64,000 nucleotides of DNA from Streptomyces malachitofuscus (GTDB lineage: Bacteria; Actinomycetota; Actinomycetes; Streptomycetales; Streptomycetaceae). Below, in pieces: positions 42,300 through 50,271 of the stretch. Made by a program: the position numbers and the translations under genes. How positions within the stretch are numbered: position 1 is the first letter of the stretch; the number at the start of each line of letters is the position of its first letter. The notes beneath the pieces were generated by a model. That model was given only the letters and a program-made list of their open reading frames with translations, was not told where the DNA came from and searched no databases. The stretch spans positions 186,001-250,000 of the forward strand of contig NZ_BMUF01000003.1 in assembly GCF_014650055.1 (NCBI RefSeq), read 5' to 3'.

Positions 42300-42329
42300 G
42301 TGGGTACCCACTTACCGCGCGGAACAACG
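42300..42329 (-). promoter_or_regulatory. GGGTAC promoter in a 12-bp palindrome
   Basis: GTGGGTACCCAC (42300-42311) contains GGGTAC on the minus strand (42304-42309). The -35 is GTTG 15 bp upstream, one base off the sigma-B pattern. It would start the Ppx/GppA transcript at or near the ATG. Confidence 0.35.
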
Positions 42330-42398
42330 GACCGGCCGCCGCGGACGGCGAAGACGCGCCATCGACGCCGCCGGGCCGCGCCGGGACCCGGACTGTTG

Positions 42399-42432
42399 TA
42401 TTCCTTGACGGGAATATAACCGAAGAGGAATA
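42399..42432. promoter_or_regulatory. ArsR operator candidate
   Basis: TATTCC (42399-42404), 6 bp, GGAATA (42411-42416) is an inverted repeat; a third GGAATA lies at 42427-42432. TTGACG (42405-42410) and GAATAT (42428-42433) can be a -35/-10 pair spaced 17 bp. The repressor gene starts 8 bp later, so this is a good self-control site. Confidence 0.6.
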
Positions 42433-42440
42433 TTGGAGTC

Positions 42441-42779
42441 ATGTCCGACGCCCTCTGGGCCGCCCTCGCCGATCCGCACCGGCGGGCCATCGTCGCCCTG
42501 CTCCTCGAGCGGCCGAGGTCCGTGGGCGAGATCGCGCAGGCGCGCGGCCTGAGCCAGCCCAGCGCCTCCAAGCACCTGAAGGTGCTCCGGGAGGCGGGCC
42601 TGGTCCGGGTACGGCAGGACGCGCAGCGTCGCGTCCACGCCCTCGACCCCGCCCCGATGGCCTCCCTCGACGCCTGGCTCGCCCCGTACCGCAAGCTGTG
42701 GAACGAGAGTCTCGACGCGCTGGGCCGCCGCCTGGACGAGCGGCCGGACACCACCGGCACTTCCGCACCGAAGGACTGA
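42441..42779 (+). CDS. ArsR-family repressor
   Basis: This is a 112-aa winged-helix protein: LADPHRRAIVALLLERPRSVGEIAQARGLSQPSASKHLKVLREAGLVRVRQDAQRRVHALDPAPM. There is no Cys/His metal site in helix 3 and the linked gene encodes an SRPBCC protein, which is the ArsR/AHSA1 arrangement seen in many actinobacteria. It should repress this two-gene operon. GGAG (42435-42438) is the ribosome site. An inverted repeat overlaps the promoter. Confidence 0.87.
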   Translation: MSDALWAALADPHRRAIVALLLERPRSVGEIAQARGLSQPSASKHLKVLREAGLVRVRQDAQRRVHALDPAPMASLDAWLAPYRKLWNESLDALGRRLDERPDTTGTSAPKD

Positions 42780-42784
42780 TCCCC

Positions 42785-43315
42785 ATGCCCGCCGAGCCCA
42801 CCGGCACCTTCCTCACCCTGGACGACGGACGCCCGGCCGTCCGCTTCACCCGCGAGTACGACCACCCCGTCGACCGGGTCTGGCAGTTCGTCACCGACCC
42901 GGACGAACTGGCCCACTGGTTCCCCTCCCGCGCCGAGATCGAGCTGCGCCCCGGCGGCACCGTCTCCTTCAGCGGCGACCCCGCCCTTGAGGACACCACC
43001 GGCCGGGTCATCGCCGTGGACGCGCCCCGCCACCTGTCCTTCACCTGGGAGGACGACGAGCTCCACTTCGACCTGGAGGAACTGACGGACAAGCGCACCC
43101 GCTTCACCCTCACCAACGTCCTCGGCGCCGAGGACACCGCCGCCCGCAACAGCGCCGGCTGGGACGTGTGCCTCGCCGCGCTGGACGCGTGGGCCCGGGG
43201 CGAGCGGTTCGAGGGGCCGCACGCGGGTGCCCGGGCCCCGTGGCAGGACCTGTACGCGGCCTACGTCTCGGCGGGCGTGCCCTCCGGCGCTCCCGTGCCG
43301 GGCATGGACGCCTAG
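42785..43315 (+). CDS. SRPBCC (AHSA1/START-like) protein
   Basis: This is a 176-aa protein: AVRFTREYDHPVDRVWQFVTDPDELAHWFPSRAEIELRPGG and then SFTWEDDELHFDLEEL, followed by a helix ending in GWDVCLAALDAWARG. It is the AHSA1-like ligand-binding fold. It begins 5 bp behind the ArsR gene. Its TAG stop codon is part of the CTAG border of the repeat element at 43312, which may have cut a longer C-terminus. Confidence 0.85.
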   Translation: MPAEPTGTFLTLDDGRPAVRFTREYDHPVDRVWQFVTDPDELAHWFPSRAEIELRPGGTVSFSGDPALEDTTGRVIAVDAPRHLSFTWEDDELHFDLEELTDKRTRFTLTNVLGAEDTAARNSAGWDVCLAALDAWARGERFEGPHAGARAPWQDLYAAYVSAGVPSGAPVPGMDA

Positions 43316-43500
43316 GTGTGTTGTTCGGCTCACGCCGCAGACCCGGGGCCTGGCACGCGCGTCTGCCGCGTTGTCGTCGGTCGCCGACGCTCCGCGTCGA
43401 CTCCCTCCTCCGCCTCGCAACTGCACGCACCAGGCCCCGCTCACGGTGCTGACCAGGCACCGCCAGTTCCCTGCGGCATGATCCAAACGCCAGGCCCCAG
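43312..43500. mobile_element. CTAG-bordered palindromic element, copy B (long form)
   Basis: This copy begins CTAGGTGTGTTGTTCGG and ends with TGATCCAAACGCCAGGCCCCAG. It shares CGCAGACCCGGGGCCTGG and CACGGTGCTGACCAGGCACC with copies A and C but has about 80 extra bases between them, bounded by GGGGCCTGG and CCAGGCCCC. Copies A and C look like internal deletions of this form. There is no transposase. Confidence 0.7.
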
Positions 43501-43513
43501 GAGGGCACCCGCC

Positions 43514-46339
43514 TCACGCCAGCTGGCGCCGCACCAGCTCGTGCAGGCGTCCGCCGGTGTCGGCGAGAAGCTGGGCGGGCGGACCCTGCTGGACCACCTT
43601 GCCGCCCTCCATCACCACCACCCGGTCCGCGTCCAGCACCGTCGACAGCCGGTGCGCGATCACGATCCGGGTCGCCTTCAGGGCCTTGGTGCTCTCGATC
43701 ACCGTGCGCTGCGTCTCGTTGTCCAGGGCGCTGGTCGCCTCGTCGAAGAAGAGGATCCGCGGCCGGCGGATCAGCGCCTGGGCGATCATCAGCCGCTGCC
43801 GCTGACCGCCGGAGACCGCACCGCTGCCGGACACGATGGTGTGCAGCCCCATCGGCATCCGCCGGATGTCCTCGGCCAGCCCGGCCATCTCCGCCGCCGC
43901 CATCGCCTCCTCGGGGGTGTACGGCTCGGTCCCGCAGATGACGTCCAGGATGGACCCGGTGAACGGCTGGGCGTGCTGAAGCACCACACCGCACTGCCGG
44001 CGCACCGCCGACTGGTCGAGTGCGGCCAGATCCTGGCCGTCGTAGAGCACACTGCCGGACAGCGGCCGGTCGAAGCCGATCAGCAGCCGCAGCAGCGTGG
44101 ACTTGCCGCAGCCGCTCGGGCCGACCACCGCCACGAACTCGCCCGGCCGCGCCTCGAACGACACGTCGTCCAGGACCAGCGGCCCGTCGTCGGAGTAGCG
44201 GAAGGACAGCCGCCGCGCCTCCACGGCGCCGGACAGCGGACCCGGCCGGGTACTGGCCGCCCGCACCTCCGGCGTGGCGTCGAGCACCGGCCTGATCTGC
44301 TCGAACAGCGGCAGCGCCGCGACCGCCGACACGAACGCGCCGGTCAGCTGGGTGACCGAGGTCAGGACCATCGTCACCGACGTGTTGAACGTGAGGAACT
44401 CCGCCGCCGTCATCGAGCCGCGCGCCGGGCCCGCCAGCAGCATGAACATCGCCAGTGTGACCAGCGGCAGATAGACCGCGCCCAGCACCGCCGTCAGGTT
44501 CTTGATCCGGCCGGCCTTCTGCTGGAGCTCACGGCTGCGGGCGAACTGGGACGCCCACGCCGCGTACGCGTAGTTCTCCGCCGCCGCCACCCGCAGCTTC
44601 GGCAGACCGCGCAGCGTCTGGAACGCCTGGTTGTTCAGCTTGTTGGTGAGCACCACCAGGTGCCGCTGCCAGCGCACCTGCCACAGCCCGAGCCCCAGGA
44701 ACACGCCGGCGATGACGACCAGCATCCCGATCGCGGCCAGCGCCATCGGCACGCTGAACCACAGCAGCAGCCCCAGGTTCACCGCCCCCACGGTGACCGA
44801 CTGGGTCACCGTGGGCCCCACACCGGCCAGGAGCCGGCGGATCGCGCTGATGCCCATCGCCGCGCTCGCCAGCTCACCGGTGGAGCGTTCCGTGAAGAAC
44901 TTGGTCGGCAGCCGCAGCAGCCGGTCCCAGACGGCCGGCTGGAGGGTGGCCTCCACCCGGCCCTCCAGACGCAGCAGGGTGAGGTTCTGCAGCAGCATGA
45001 AGGCGGCGGCCACGACACTGCCGATGATCACCGCGAGACACAGCTGCACGATCAGTTCGGTCTGCGCCGTCGGCACGAACTCGCCGAGCACCTTGCCGGT
45101 CGCGAGCGGCACCAGGGCCCCGATCGCCACCGTCACCAGACCGCTCAGCAGCAGACCGGTCAGATCCCGCCGCGTACCCGTCATACAGAACCGCAGCAGC
45201 CGCAGCGGGCTCAGCCGCCGCTCGGGCAGCGGGCGGTAGAACATCACCGCGCGGGGTTCGAACTCCTCCGCGTTCGCCTTCTCGACCGGCGTCTCCCGGC
45301 CGGTCGCCGGATGCACCGCCACATAGCCGCCGCGCCGCCACAGCAGCGCCACCGGAGCGCCCGACAGCGCGCGGTGACCCACCAGCGGACCGACGTCGTC
45401 CCGCCACCAGCGGCCGTCCAGCCGTACGACACGGGTGCGCACCCGGGACGCCAGGGCGATCTGCTCGACCGGATCGAGCCGGTCCCCGCCGGTCCCGGAC
45501 TGCGCGGGCGCGGCGAGCGGAATGCCCGCGGCCCGGGCCACCAGCTTGCACGCCGCGTACGTGGCGTCCGCGTCGGCCGCCGTCGTGCGCTGCCCGGACC
45601 GCTTGCCGATCGCCGCCAGCAGCGTCCGGTCGGCCTGGGCCCGCACCGCCTCGCCGGCCTTGATGCCCTCGGCGGTCCGGGTCTCGTGGGTCTGCTCCAG
45701 CTGCTCGATCCACCGGTCGAGCGTGGTCATCAGCCGGTACTGCTGGTCGACCATGCTCTGCCACAGCGCGGGATCCATCAACAGATCGGCCGCCGCCTCC
45801 GCCCCGTACAGCGAGCCGTACTGCACACTGCCCGGCGGGACCTGCATCCAGAACACGTCGTCGTCGGTGGGGGCCGCGGCCCGTTCCGTCGCCATCGGCG
45901 CCTGGAACAGTACCGACAGGCTCCGCCCCACACCCAGCGCCAGGGCGTACTCCAGCGGGCTCGTCGTCGGCGGCACGTACTGCGGGTTGCCGTACTCGTC
46001 GTACGACCAGGTCTGGGTGCTCGCCGGCTGGTACAGCTCGCGCAGGCCGATGCGGTGCACCACGCAGTCCCGCAGCGGACGCGCCACCAGCGTGTGCGCC
46101 GGACCGGCCACCGGGCCCAGCACCAGCGAACCCGCCTCCAGCCGGCCCAGATGGTGCCAGTGGCCCTGCTGCCCGGCGTCGACCGCGAACAGGTCCACGG
46201 CGCCGGACGCGATGAGCCACAGCACCTGTGGCCCTTCCAGGTCCAGCCGGCCGAACCCGGAGCAGTCGATCGGCGTGCCCAGCGACCCGAGCGCGCCCAG
46301 GACGAGGTCGCCGCCCTGACCCTCGTGCACGGCTGTCAT
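43514..46339 (-). CDS. NHLM-type bacteriocin-export ABC transporter, permease/ATPase subunit
   Basis: This is a 941-aa protein. The N-terminal ~350 residues form a soluble part with a cyclic-nucleotide-binding-like region, as in NHLP/NHLM ABC proteins. Six TM helices (~400-690; for example LAAIGMLVVIAGVFLGLGLW) and the ATPase follow: Walker A VGPSGCGKST, signature VSGGQRQRL, Walker B ILFFDEATSALD, and the H-loop IVIAHRLSTV. There is no C39 peptidase. It is 1 bp past the stop of the peptidase-bearing ABC gene, so the two form a heterodimer and are cotranscribed. Confidence 0.87.
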   Translation of the reverse strand: MTAVHEGQGGDLVLGALGSLGTPIDCSGFGRLDLEGPQVLWLIASGAVDLFAVDAGQQGHWHHLGRLEAGSLVLGPVAGPAHTLVARPLRDCVVHRIGLRELYQPASTQTWSYDEYGNPQYVPPTTSPLEYALALGVGRSLSVLFQAPMATERAAAPTDDDVFWMQVPPGSVQYGSLYGAEAAADLLMDPALWQSMVDQQYRLMTTLDRWIEQLEQTHETRTAEGIKAGEAVRAQADRTLLAAIGKRSGQRTTAADADATYAACKLVARAAGIPLAAPAQSGTGGDRLDPVEQIALASRVRTRVVRLDGRWWRDDVGPLVGHRALSGAPVALLWRRGGYVAVHPATGRETPVEKANAEEFEPRAVMFYRPLPERRLSPLRLLRFCMTGTRRDLTGLLLSGLVTVAIGALVPLATGKVLGEFVPTAQTELIVQLCLAVIIGSVVAAAFMLLQNLTLLRLEGRVEATLQPAVWDRLLRLPTKFFTERSTGELASAAMGISAIRRLLAGVGPTVTQSVTVGAVNLGLLLWFSVPMALAAIGMLVVIAGVFLGLGLWQVRWQRHLVVLTNKLNNQAFQTLRGLPKLRVAAAENYAYAAWASQFARSRELQQKAGRIKNLTAVLGAVYLPLVTLAMFMLLAGPARGSMTAAEFLTFNTSVTMVLTSVTQLTGAFVSAVAALPLFEQIRPVLDATPEVRAASTRPGPLSGAVEARRLSFRYSDDGPLVLDDVSFEARPGEFVAVVGPSGCGKSTLLRLLIGFDRPLSGSVLYDGQDLAALDQSAVRRQCGVVLQHAQPFTGSILDVICGTEPYTPEEAMAAAEMAGLAEDIRRMPMGLHTIVSGSGAVSGGQRQRLMIAQALIRRPRILFFDEATSALDNETQRTVIESTKALKATRIVIAHRLSTVLDADRVVVMEGGKVVQQGPPAQLLADTGGRLHELVRRQLA

Positions 46340-46340
46340 C

Positions 46341-48563
46341 TCATCGCTCCCTGACCAGCGCCGCGTACGCGCCGCCGCGCGCCACCAGCTCCTCGTGCCG
46401 CCCGCGCTCCACGACCGTGCCCTGGTCCAGCACGACGATCTCGTCGCTGTCGCGCACCGTGCTCAGCCGGTGCGCGATCACCACGCACGCGCAGCCGCGC
46501 CGGCGCAGGTTGTCCATCACGGTCAGTTCGGTCTCGGCGTCCAGCGCGCTGGTCACCTCGTCGAGGACCAGGATGCTCGGCCGGCGCACCAGCGCCCGCG
46601 CGATCTCCAGGCGCTGGCGCTGGCCGCCGGAGAAGTTCCGGCCGTCCTGCTCGACCGGACTGTGGATGCCGCCCGGCCGGCGCACGATCACGTCCCACAG
46701 CGCCGCGTCCTTCAGCGCCTCCACCACGGCCTCGTCCGGGATCGACGGGTCCCACAGCGCCACGTTGTCGCGGACGGTCCCCTCGAACAGGAACACGTCC
46801 TGGTCGACGAAGGAGACGGACGCCGCCAGCGCCCCGCGCGGAATGTCCTCGATGCGCTGTCCGTCGATCCGGATCACACCCTCCCAGGGCGCGTACAGAC
46901 CGGAGATCAGCCGGGAGACCGTGGACTTGCCGCTGCCGGAACCGCCCACCAGCGCCACCTGCTGTCCGGGGCCCACGGTGAGGTCGAAGCCGGTCAGCAG
47001 CGGCTTGTCCAGCGGGTTGTAGCCGAAGCTGAGATTCTGCAGTTCGACATGGCCGTGCAGACGGCGGGTCGACTCGCCGGCGCCGGGACGGCCGTAGAGC
47101 GGGTCGGTCCGGAAGCTCTCCACGTCCTTCAGCCGGGCCACGTCCGCGGCGAAGTCCTGGATCCGGCCCGCGACGCCGTTGAGCCGGGTCAGCGGGGCGG
47201 TGAACCGGGTGACCAGCGCCTGGAAGGCCACCAGCAGACCGACCGAGATGTGCCCCTCGACCGCCCGCATGCCGCCGATCCACAGGATGAGCGCGCTGTT
47301 GAGCGTGGCGAGCGTCGGCGCGACGATGCCGAGCCACGCGCTCGGCACCCCGAGCCGCTGCTGTTCCTCCAGGGTGGTGGCGTGCTGCCCGGCCCACTTG
47401 CGGAAGTAGCCGTCCTCCCCGCCGGTCGCCTTCAACGTCTCGATCAGCTGCAGACCCGTGTACGCCGTGTTGGTGAGCCGCGCCGTGTCCGCCCGCAGCT
47501 TCGCCGTACGGGTCGCGCGCAGCCGGATGACGACCCGCATCGCCACGATGTTCAGCAGCGCCACGCCAATGCCCACGAAGGTCAGCTGCGGGTCGTAGGT
47601 GTACAGCAGCACCGCGTACAGCATGACCACCACGGCGTCCACGCCGGCCGACGACAGGTCGCGGGCCAGCGTCTCGGCCACCGCGTCGTTGGACTGCAGG
47701 CGCTGCACCAGGTCGGCCGGGCTGCGCTGGGCGAAGAACGTCACCGGCAGCCGCAGCAGATGACGCAGGAAGCGGGCACTGGACAGCGTCGACGAGATCA
47801 GCCGGCCGCGCAGCAGATTGCCCTGCTGGAGCCAGGTCAGCACCAGCGTCAGCAGCACGCACGCGCCCATCGACGTGAACAGCACGTCCAGCGTCGAGGT
47901 CCGCCCGCCGATCAGGAAGTCGTCGATGAAGGTCCGGCTGAGCCCGGGCACCGCCGCGCCCACCGCCACCAGCAGCAGGCTCGACAGCACCACGGCGGGC
48001 AGGGTGCCCGCCGTGCCGCGCAGCCGGGCCGGCATCGCACCGAGCACGCCCGGCTTGCGGCCGCCCCGGGTGAAGCCCTCGCCGGGCTCCATCACCAGCA
48101 CGACACCCGTGAAGCTGCCGTCGAACTCCTCCAGGGGGACGAACCGCCGCCCCTTGCCCGGGTCGTTGACGTACACCCCGCGCCGGCCGAACCGGCGGCC
48201 CATGCCGTCGTAGACGACGTAGTGGTTGAACTCCCAGAACAGGATGGCCGGCGCGGTCACCTCGGCGAGGGCGGCCAGGTCCATCTGCATGCCCTTGGCG
48301 GTCAGCCCGTAACTGCGCGCCGCCTTGAGCAGATTGCTGGCGCGTGAGCCGTCCCGCGAGACACCGCAGGCGATGCGCAGTTCCTCCAGCGGGATGTGGC
48401 GGCCGTAGTGGCCGAGCACCATCGCGAGCGAGGCGGCACCGCACTCCACGGCCTCCATCTGGAGCACGGTGGGGGTACGGACGGTCCTGGCCCGGGACTT
48501 GGGCACCGTGCGCCTGGGCGGGGCGGCACGTCGCCTGCCGCGGGTCTCCTGCGCGGTGCTCAC
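46341..48563 (-). CDS. NHLM-type C39 peptidase/permease/ATPase exporter
   Basis: This is a 740-aa protein. After a basic tail, residues ~28-160 are a C39 peptidase: the catalytic Cys in VLQMEAVECGAASL (C41) and the His in FNHYVVYDG. TM helices and the ATPase follow: GGSGSGKST, FSGGQRQRLEIARAL, ILVLDEVTSALD. It should cut a precursor after a Gly-Gly leader and export the product. The GTG overlaps the HlyD stop in GTGA, implying translational coupling. Confidence 0.92.
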   Translation of the reverse strand: MSTAQETRGRRRAAPPRRTVPKSRARTVRTPTVLQMEAVECGAASLAMVLGHYGRHIPLEELRIACGVSRDGSRASNLLKAARSYGLTAKGMQMDLAALAEVTAPAILFWEFNHYVVYDGMGRRFGRRGVYVNDPGKGRRFVPLEEFDGSFTGVVLVMEPGEGFTRGGRKPGVLGAMPARLRGTAGTLPAVVLSSLLLVAVGAAVPGLSRTFIDDFLIGGRTSTLDVLFTSMGACVLLTLVLTWLQQGNLLRGRLISSTLSSARFLRHLLRLPVTFFAQRSPADLVQRLQSNDAVAETLARDLSSAGVDAVVVMLYAVLLYTYDPQLTFVGIGVALLNIVAMRVVIRLRATRTAKLRADTARLTNTAYTGLQLIETLKATGGEDGYFRKWAGQHATTLEEQQRLGVPSAWLGIVAPTLATLNSALILWIGGMRAVEGHISVGLLVAFQALVTRFTAPLTRLNGVAGRIQDFAADVARLKDVESFRTDPLYGRPGAGESTRRLHGHVELQNLSFGYNPLDKPLLTGFDLTVGPGQQVALVGGSGSGKSTVSRLISGLYAPWEGVIRIDGQRIEDIPRGALAASVSFVDQDVFLFEGTVRDNVALWDPSIPDEAVVEALKDAALWDVIVRRPGGIHSPVEQDGRNFSGGQRQRLEIARALVRRPSILVLDEVTSALDAETELTVMDNLRRRGCACVVIAHRLSTVRDSDEIVVLDQGTVVERGRHEELVARGGAYAALVRER

Positions 48564-49366
48564 GGCAGCAGCCAGTCGACGGGGCGCCGGTCGGCCAGCC
48601 GGATCGACGCCGAGGCGAGGGTCATCGAGGTCAGTTCGAACGGCGGCCCCTCCGCGGAGGACCACGCGTAACCGCTCTCCGTGGCGGACGACTTCTCCAA
48701 CTCGACCGTGACGGCCACCGGTCTGCCCTTCTTCGTGAACTGCTCGCCCAGTTGGGCGTCCCCGAGGAACGCGGCGATCTGCTGGGCGGACTGGGCCGAA
48801 CGGTCCACCGTCTTCACCTCACCGTGCAGCACGCCGTACTCCTGGCTCGGCACCGACTGAACGGTCAGGTCGACGGAGGCGTGCGCGGGGATGCCGGCGG
48901 CGCTCTCGGCGGGGACGTACACCGTGGCGTACAGGGGGGCCTTGCCGCCGGTGACCTTCTCCACGGCGGCGACGTTCGCCCCGGTGCCGATGATCTGGCC
49001 GGTGCTGGCGGCGAGCGCGCTGATCCGACCCGCGTCGAGGGTGCGGACGACCGTGTCGCCGCGCTCGGTGCGCACCTTCAGGACGGGGGCGCCGGCGGGC
49101 AGCCGCTCGCCCTCCTTCGCGAGAACGGCGGTGACCTGGCCGGCCACGGGGCTCTGCAGGACGTAACTGCCCTGCCCGTATGTGAGAACGGCGGGCGCGC
49201 CGACCGTGGAGGACACCGATCCGGTCAGCGCCCACACCGAGGCGGCCGCCATCGCGATCACTGTCACGGACAGCACCAGCCAGCCCTGCGGGCGGGCGAA
49301 GCGCACCGGGAGATCGAGCTCCTCCGGTGACTGGAGCTTGGCGAGGGCCTGTTGGCGGAACTGCAC
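48560..49366 (-). CDS. HlyD-family adaptor of the NHLM secretion system
   Basis: This is a 268-aa protein with an N-terminal TM anchor (GWLVLSVTVIAMAAASVWAL) and a lipoyl/beta-barrel part (VLQSPVAGQVTAVLAKEGERLPAGAPVLKVRTERG). It is short for HlyD and lacks a long coiled coil, as in actinobacterial NHLM adaptors. It would link the ABC exporter across the membrane. GTG follows AGGGAAG. It is preceded by the hairpin at 49437-49467. Confidence 0.85.
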   Translation of the reverse strand: MQFRQQALAKLQSPEELDLPVRFARPQGWLVLSVTVIAMAAASVWALTGSVSSTVGAPAVLTYGQGSYVLQSPVAGQVTAVLAKEGERLPAGAPVLKVRTERGDTVVRTLDAGRISALAASTGQIIGTGANVAAVEKVTGGKAPLYATVYVPAESAAGIPAHASVDLTVQSVPSQEYGVLHGEVKTVDRSAQSAQQIAAFLGDAQLGEQFTKKGRPVAVTVELEKSSATESGYAWSSAEGPPFELTSMTLASASIRLADRRPVDWLLP

Positions 49367-49436
49367 GGGTCTTCCCTCACCTGGACGAACTGTGCGAACT
49401 GTGCGATGTGACGGGGAGGCCGCGGCCGCACCACAG

Positions 49437-49467
49437 AGTCCCGGAGCCGGGGGGCGGCTCCGGGACT
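49437..49467 (-). terminator. Hairpin between precursor and exporter genes (attenuator-like)
   Basis: The arms AGTCCCGGAGCC (49437-49448) and GGCTCCGGGACT (49456-49467) form a perfect 12-bp stem with a 7-nt G-rich loop. It lies 19 bp after the precursor stop, on the same transcript as the HlyD gene, so it may stop most transcripts while letting some through. Confidence 0.6.
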
Positions 49468-49486
49468 CGGCGACGCAAGGGCGCGA

Positions 49487-49702
49487 TCAGAGACCGGCGA
49501 CCAGGTTCGTGACCGGGGCGGTGTTCAGGCCGGTGACACCCTCGACGGTGCCGACGGCCGTGTCGACCAGGGCGGAAACCGGGGCGATGCTGTCCACCGC
49601 GCCCGTCAGGGTGTTCACGGCGTTCACGGACAGGCCGCCGGAGACGTTGTCGAGGTCGGCGTCGGAGATCTCGACGGTCTCGACCTGGGGGGTGGAGTTC
49701 AT
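49487..49702 (-). CDS. Double-glycine leader precursor peptide (candidate bacteriocin)
   Basis: This is a 71-aa protein with GAAGGGAAG 8 nt before ATG 49702. Residues 1-23 are a leader ending VEISDADLDNVSGG; the GG matches the C39 cut site. The 48-residue core begins LSVNAVNTLTGAVDSIAP and ends NTAPVTNLVAGL. It is rich in Val, Leu, Ala, Thr, Asn and Gly, has no Cys and only a few charged residues. No lanthipeptide, sactipeptide or cyclodehydratase gene is near, so the product may be an unmodified hydrophobic peptide. It is the first gene of the exporter operon. Confidence 0.8.
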   Translation of the reverse strand: MNSTPQVETVEISDADLDNVSGGLSVNAVNTLTGAVDSIAPVSALVDTAVGTVEGVTGLNTAPVTNLVAGL

Positions 49703-50271
49703 GTGGGAACTTCCCTTCGTATGGAATTTCACAAGGGGGGAGCGGCCCCCTCCGGTGACAGATGAAGGCCGCGACCGCGGGCGCCGGACGCCCGTCGCCG
49801 GGAGCCCGGAACGGCCTTGCGGTGCGATGGATCAAAGCACGCTGCGGGTGCGGGCTTCCAATCAATCAAACGTCTCACCAGGCAACTTGCGCCCCAGGGG
49901 CGCCCAAGCGTGCAGACGAGGGCACGGGTCGGCGGCGAGTTCTTCACATGCCCCACCGCATCGCCTCATCCGGCCGCTTGCGGCCCCGTGGCCGGAATCC
50001 GGCACACCGGCCGCAAAGGCGTGACCCGGTCGGTCGGCGTGTGGACGAACACCGGCTCCGGTGACCGGGTTGCGCATTCGCTGTGCAGATTCGCTGAAGC
50101 CGGGATTCCGCTCCGGGTCCGCCACGCACCGCTCACGACCGGTGGCGGTACGTGAGGGTGACGCGCCGTTGAACACGCCCGCCGCCCCATGCGTACCAAC
50201 AGCCATCCAGGCGCCCCCGACAGCTGCCGAACGGCGGCACGACTCCGGTCCCCCACAGGAGGTCGAGAAGT
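49703..50271. other. Divergent regulatory region of the peptide and protease genes
   Basis: I see no convincing gene in these 569 bp. On the precursor side a hairpin (arms AGGGGG 49734-49739, CCCCCT 49746-49751) lies in the precursor's 5' leader. GCGCCCC/GGGGCGC (49889-49903) is a 15-nt palindrome. The DNA is AT-richer near 49855-49885 (CCAATCAATCAAACG). AGGAGGT at 50258-50264 is the ribosome site of the protease. Promoters of both operons must lie here. Confidence 0.4.

Noticed and set aside
43514..49702. Lanthipeptide or thiopeptide cluster
   Set aside because: No LanM/LanB/LanKC, cyclodehydratase or radical SAM gene; the core has no Cys.
49729..49956. Second precursor peptide upstream of the first
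   Set aside because: No GG leader, no ribosome site, amino acids typical of a shadow frame.
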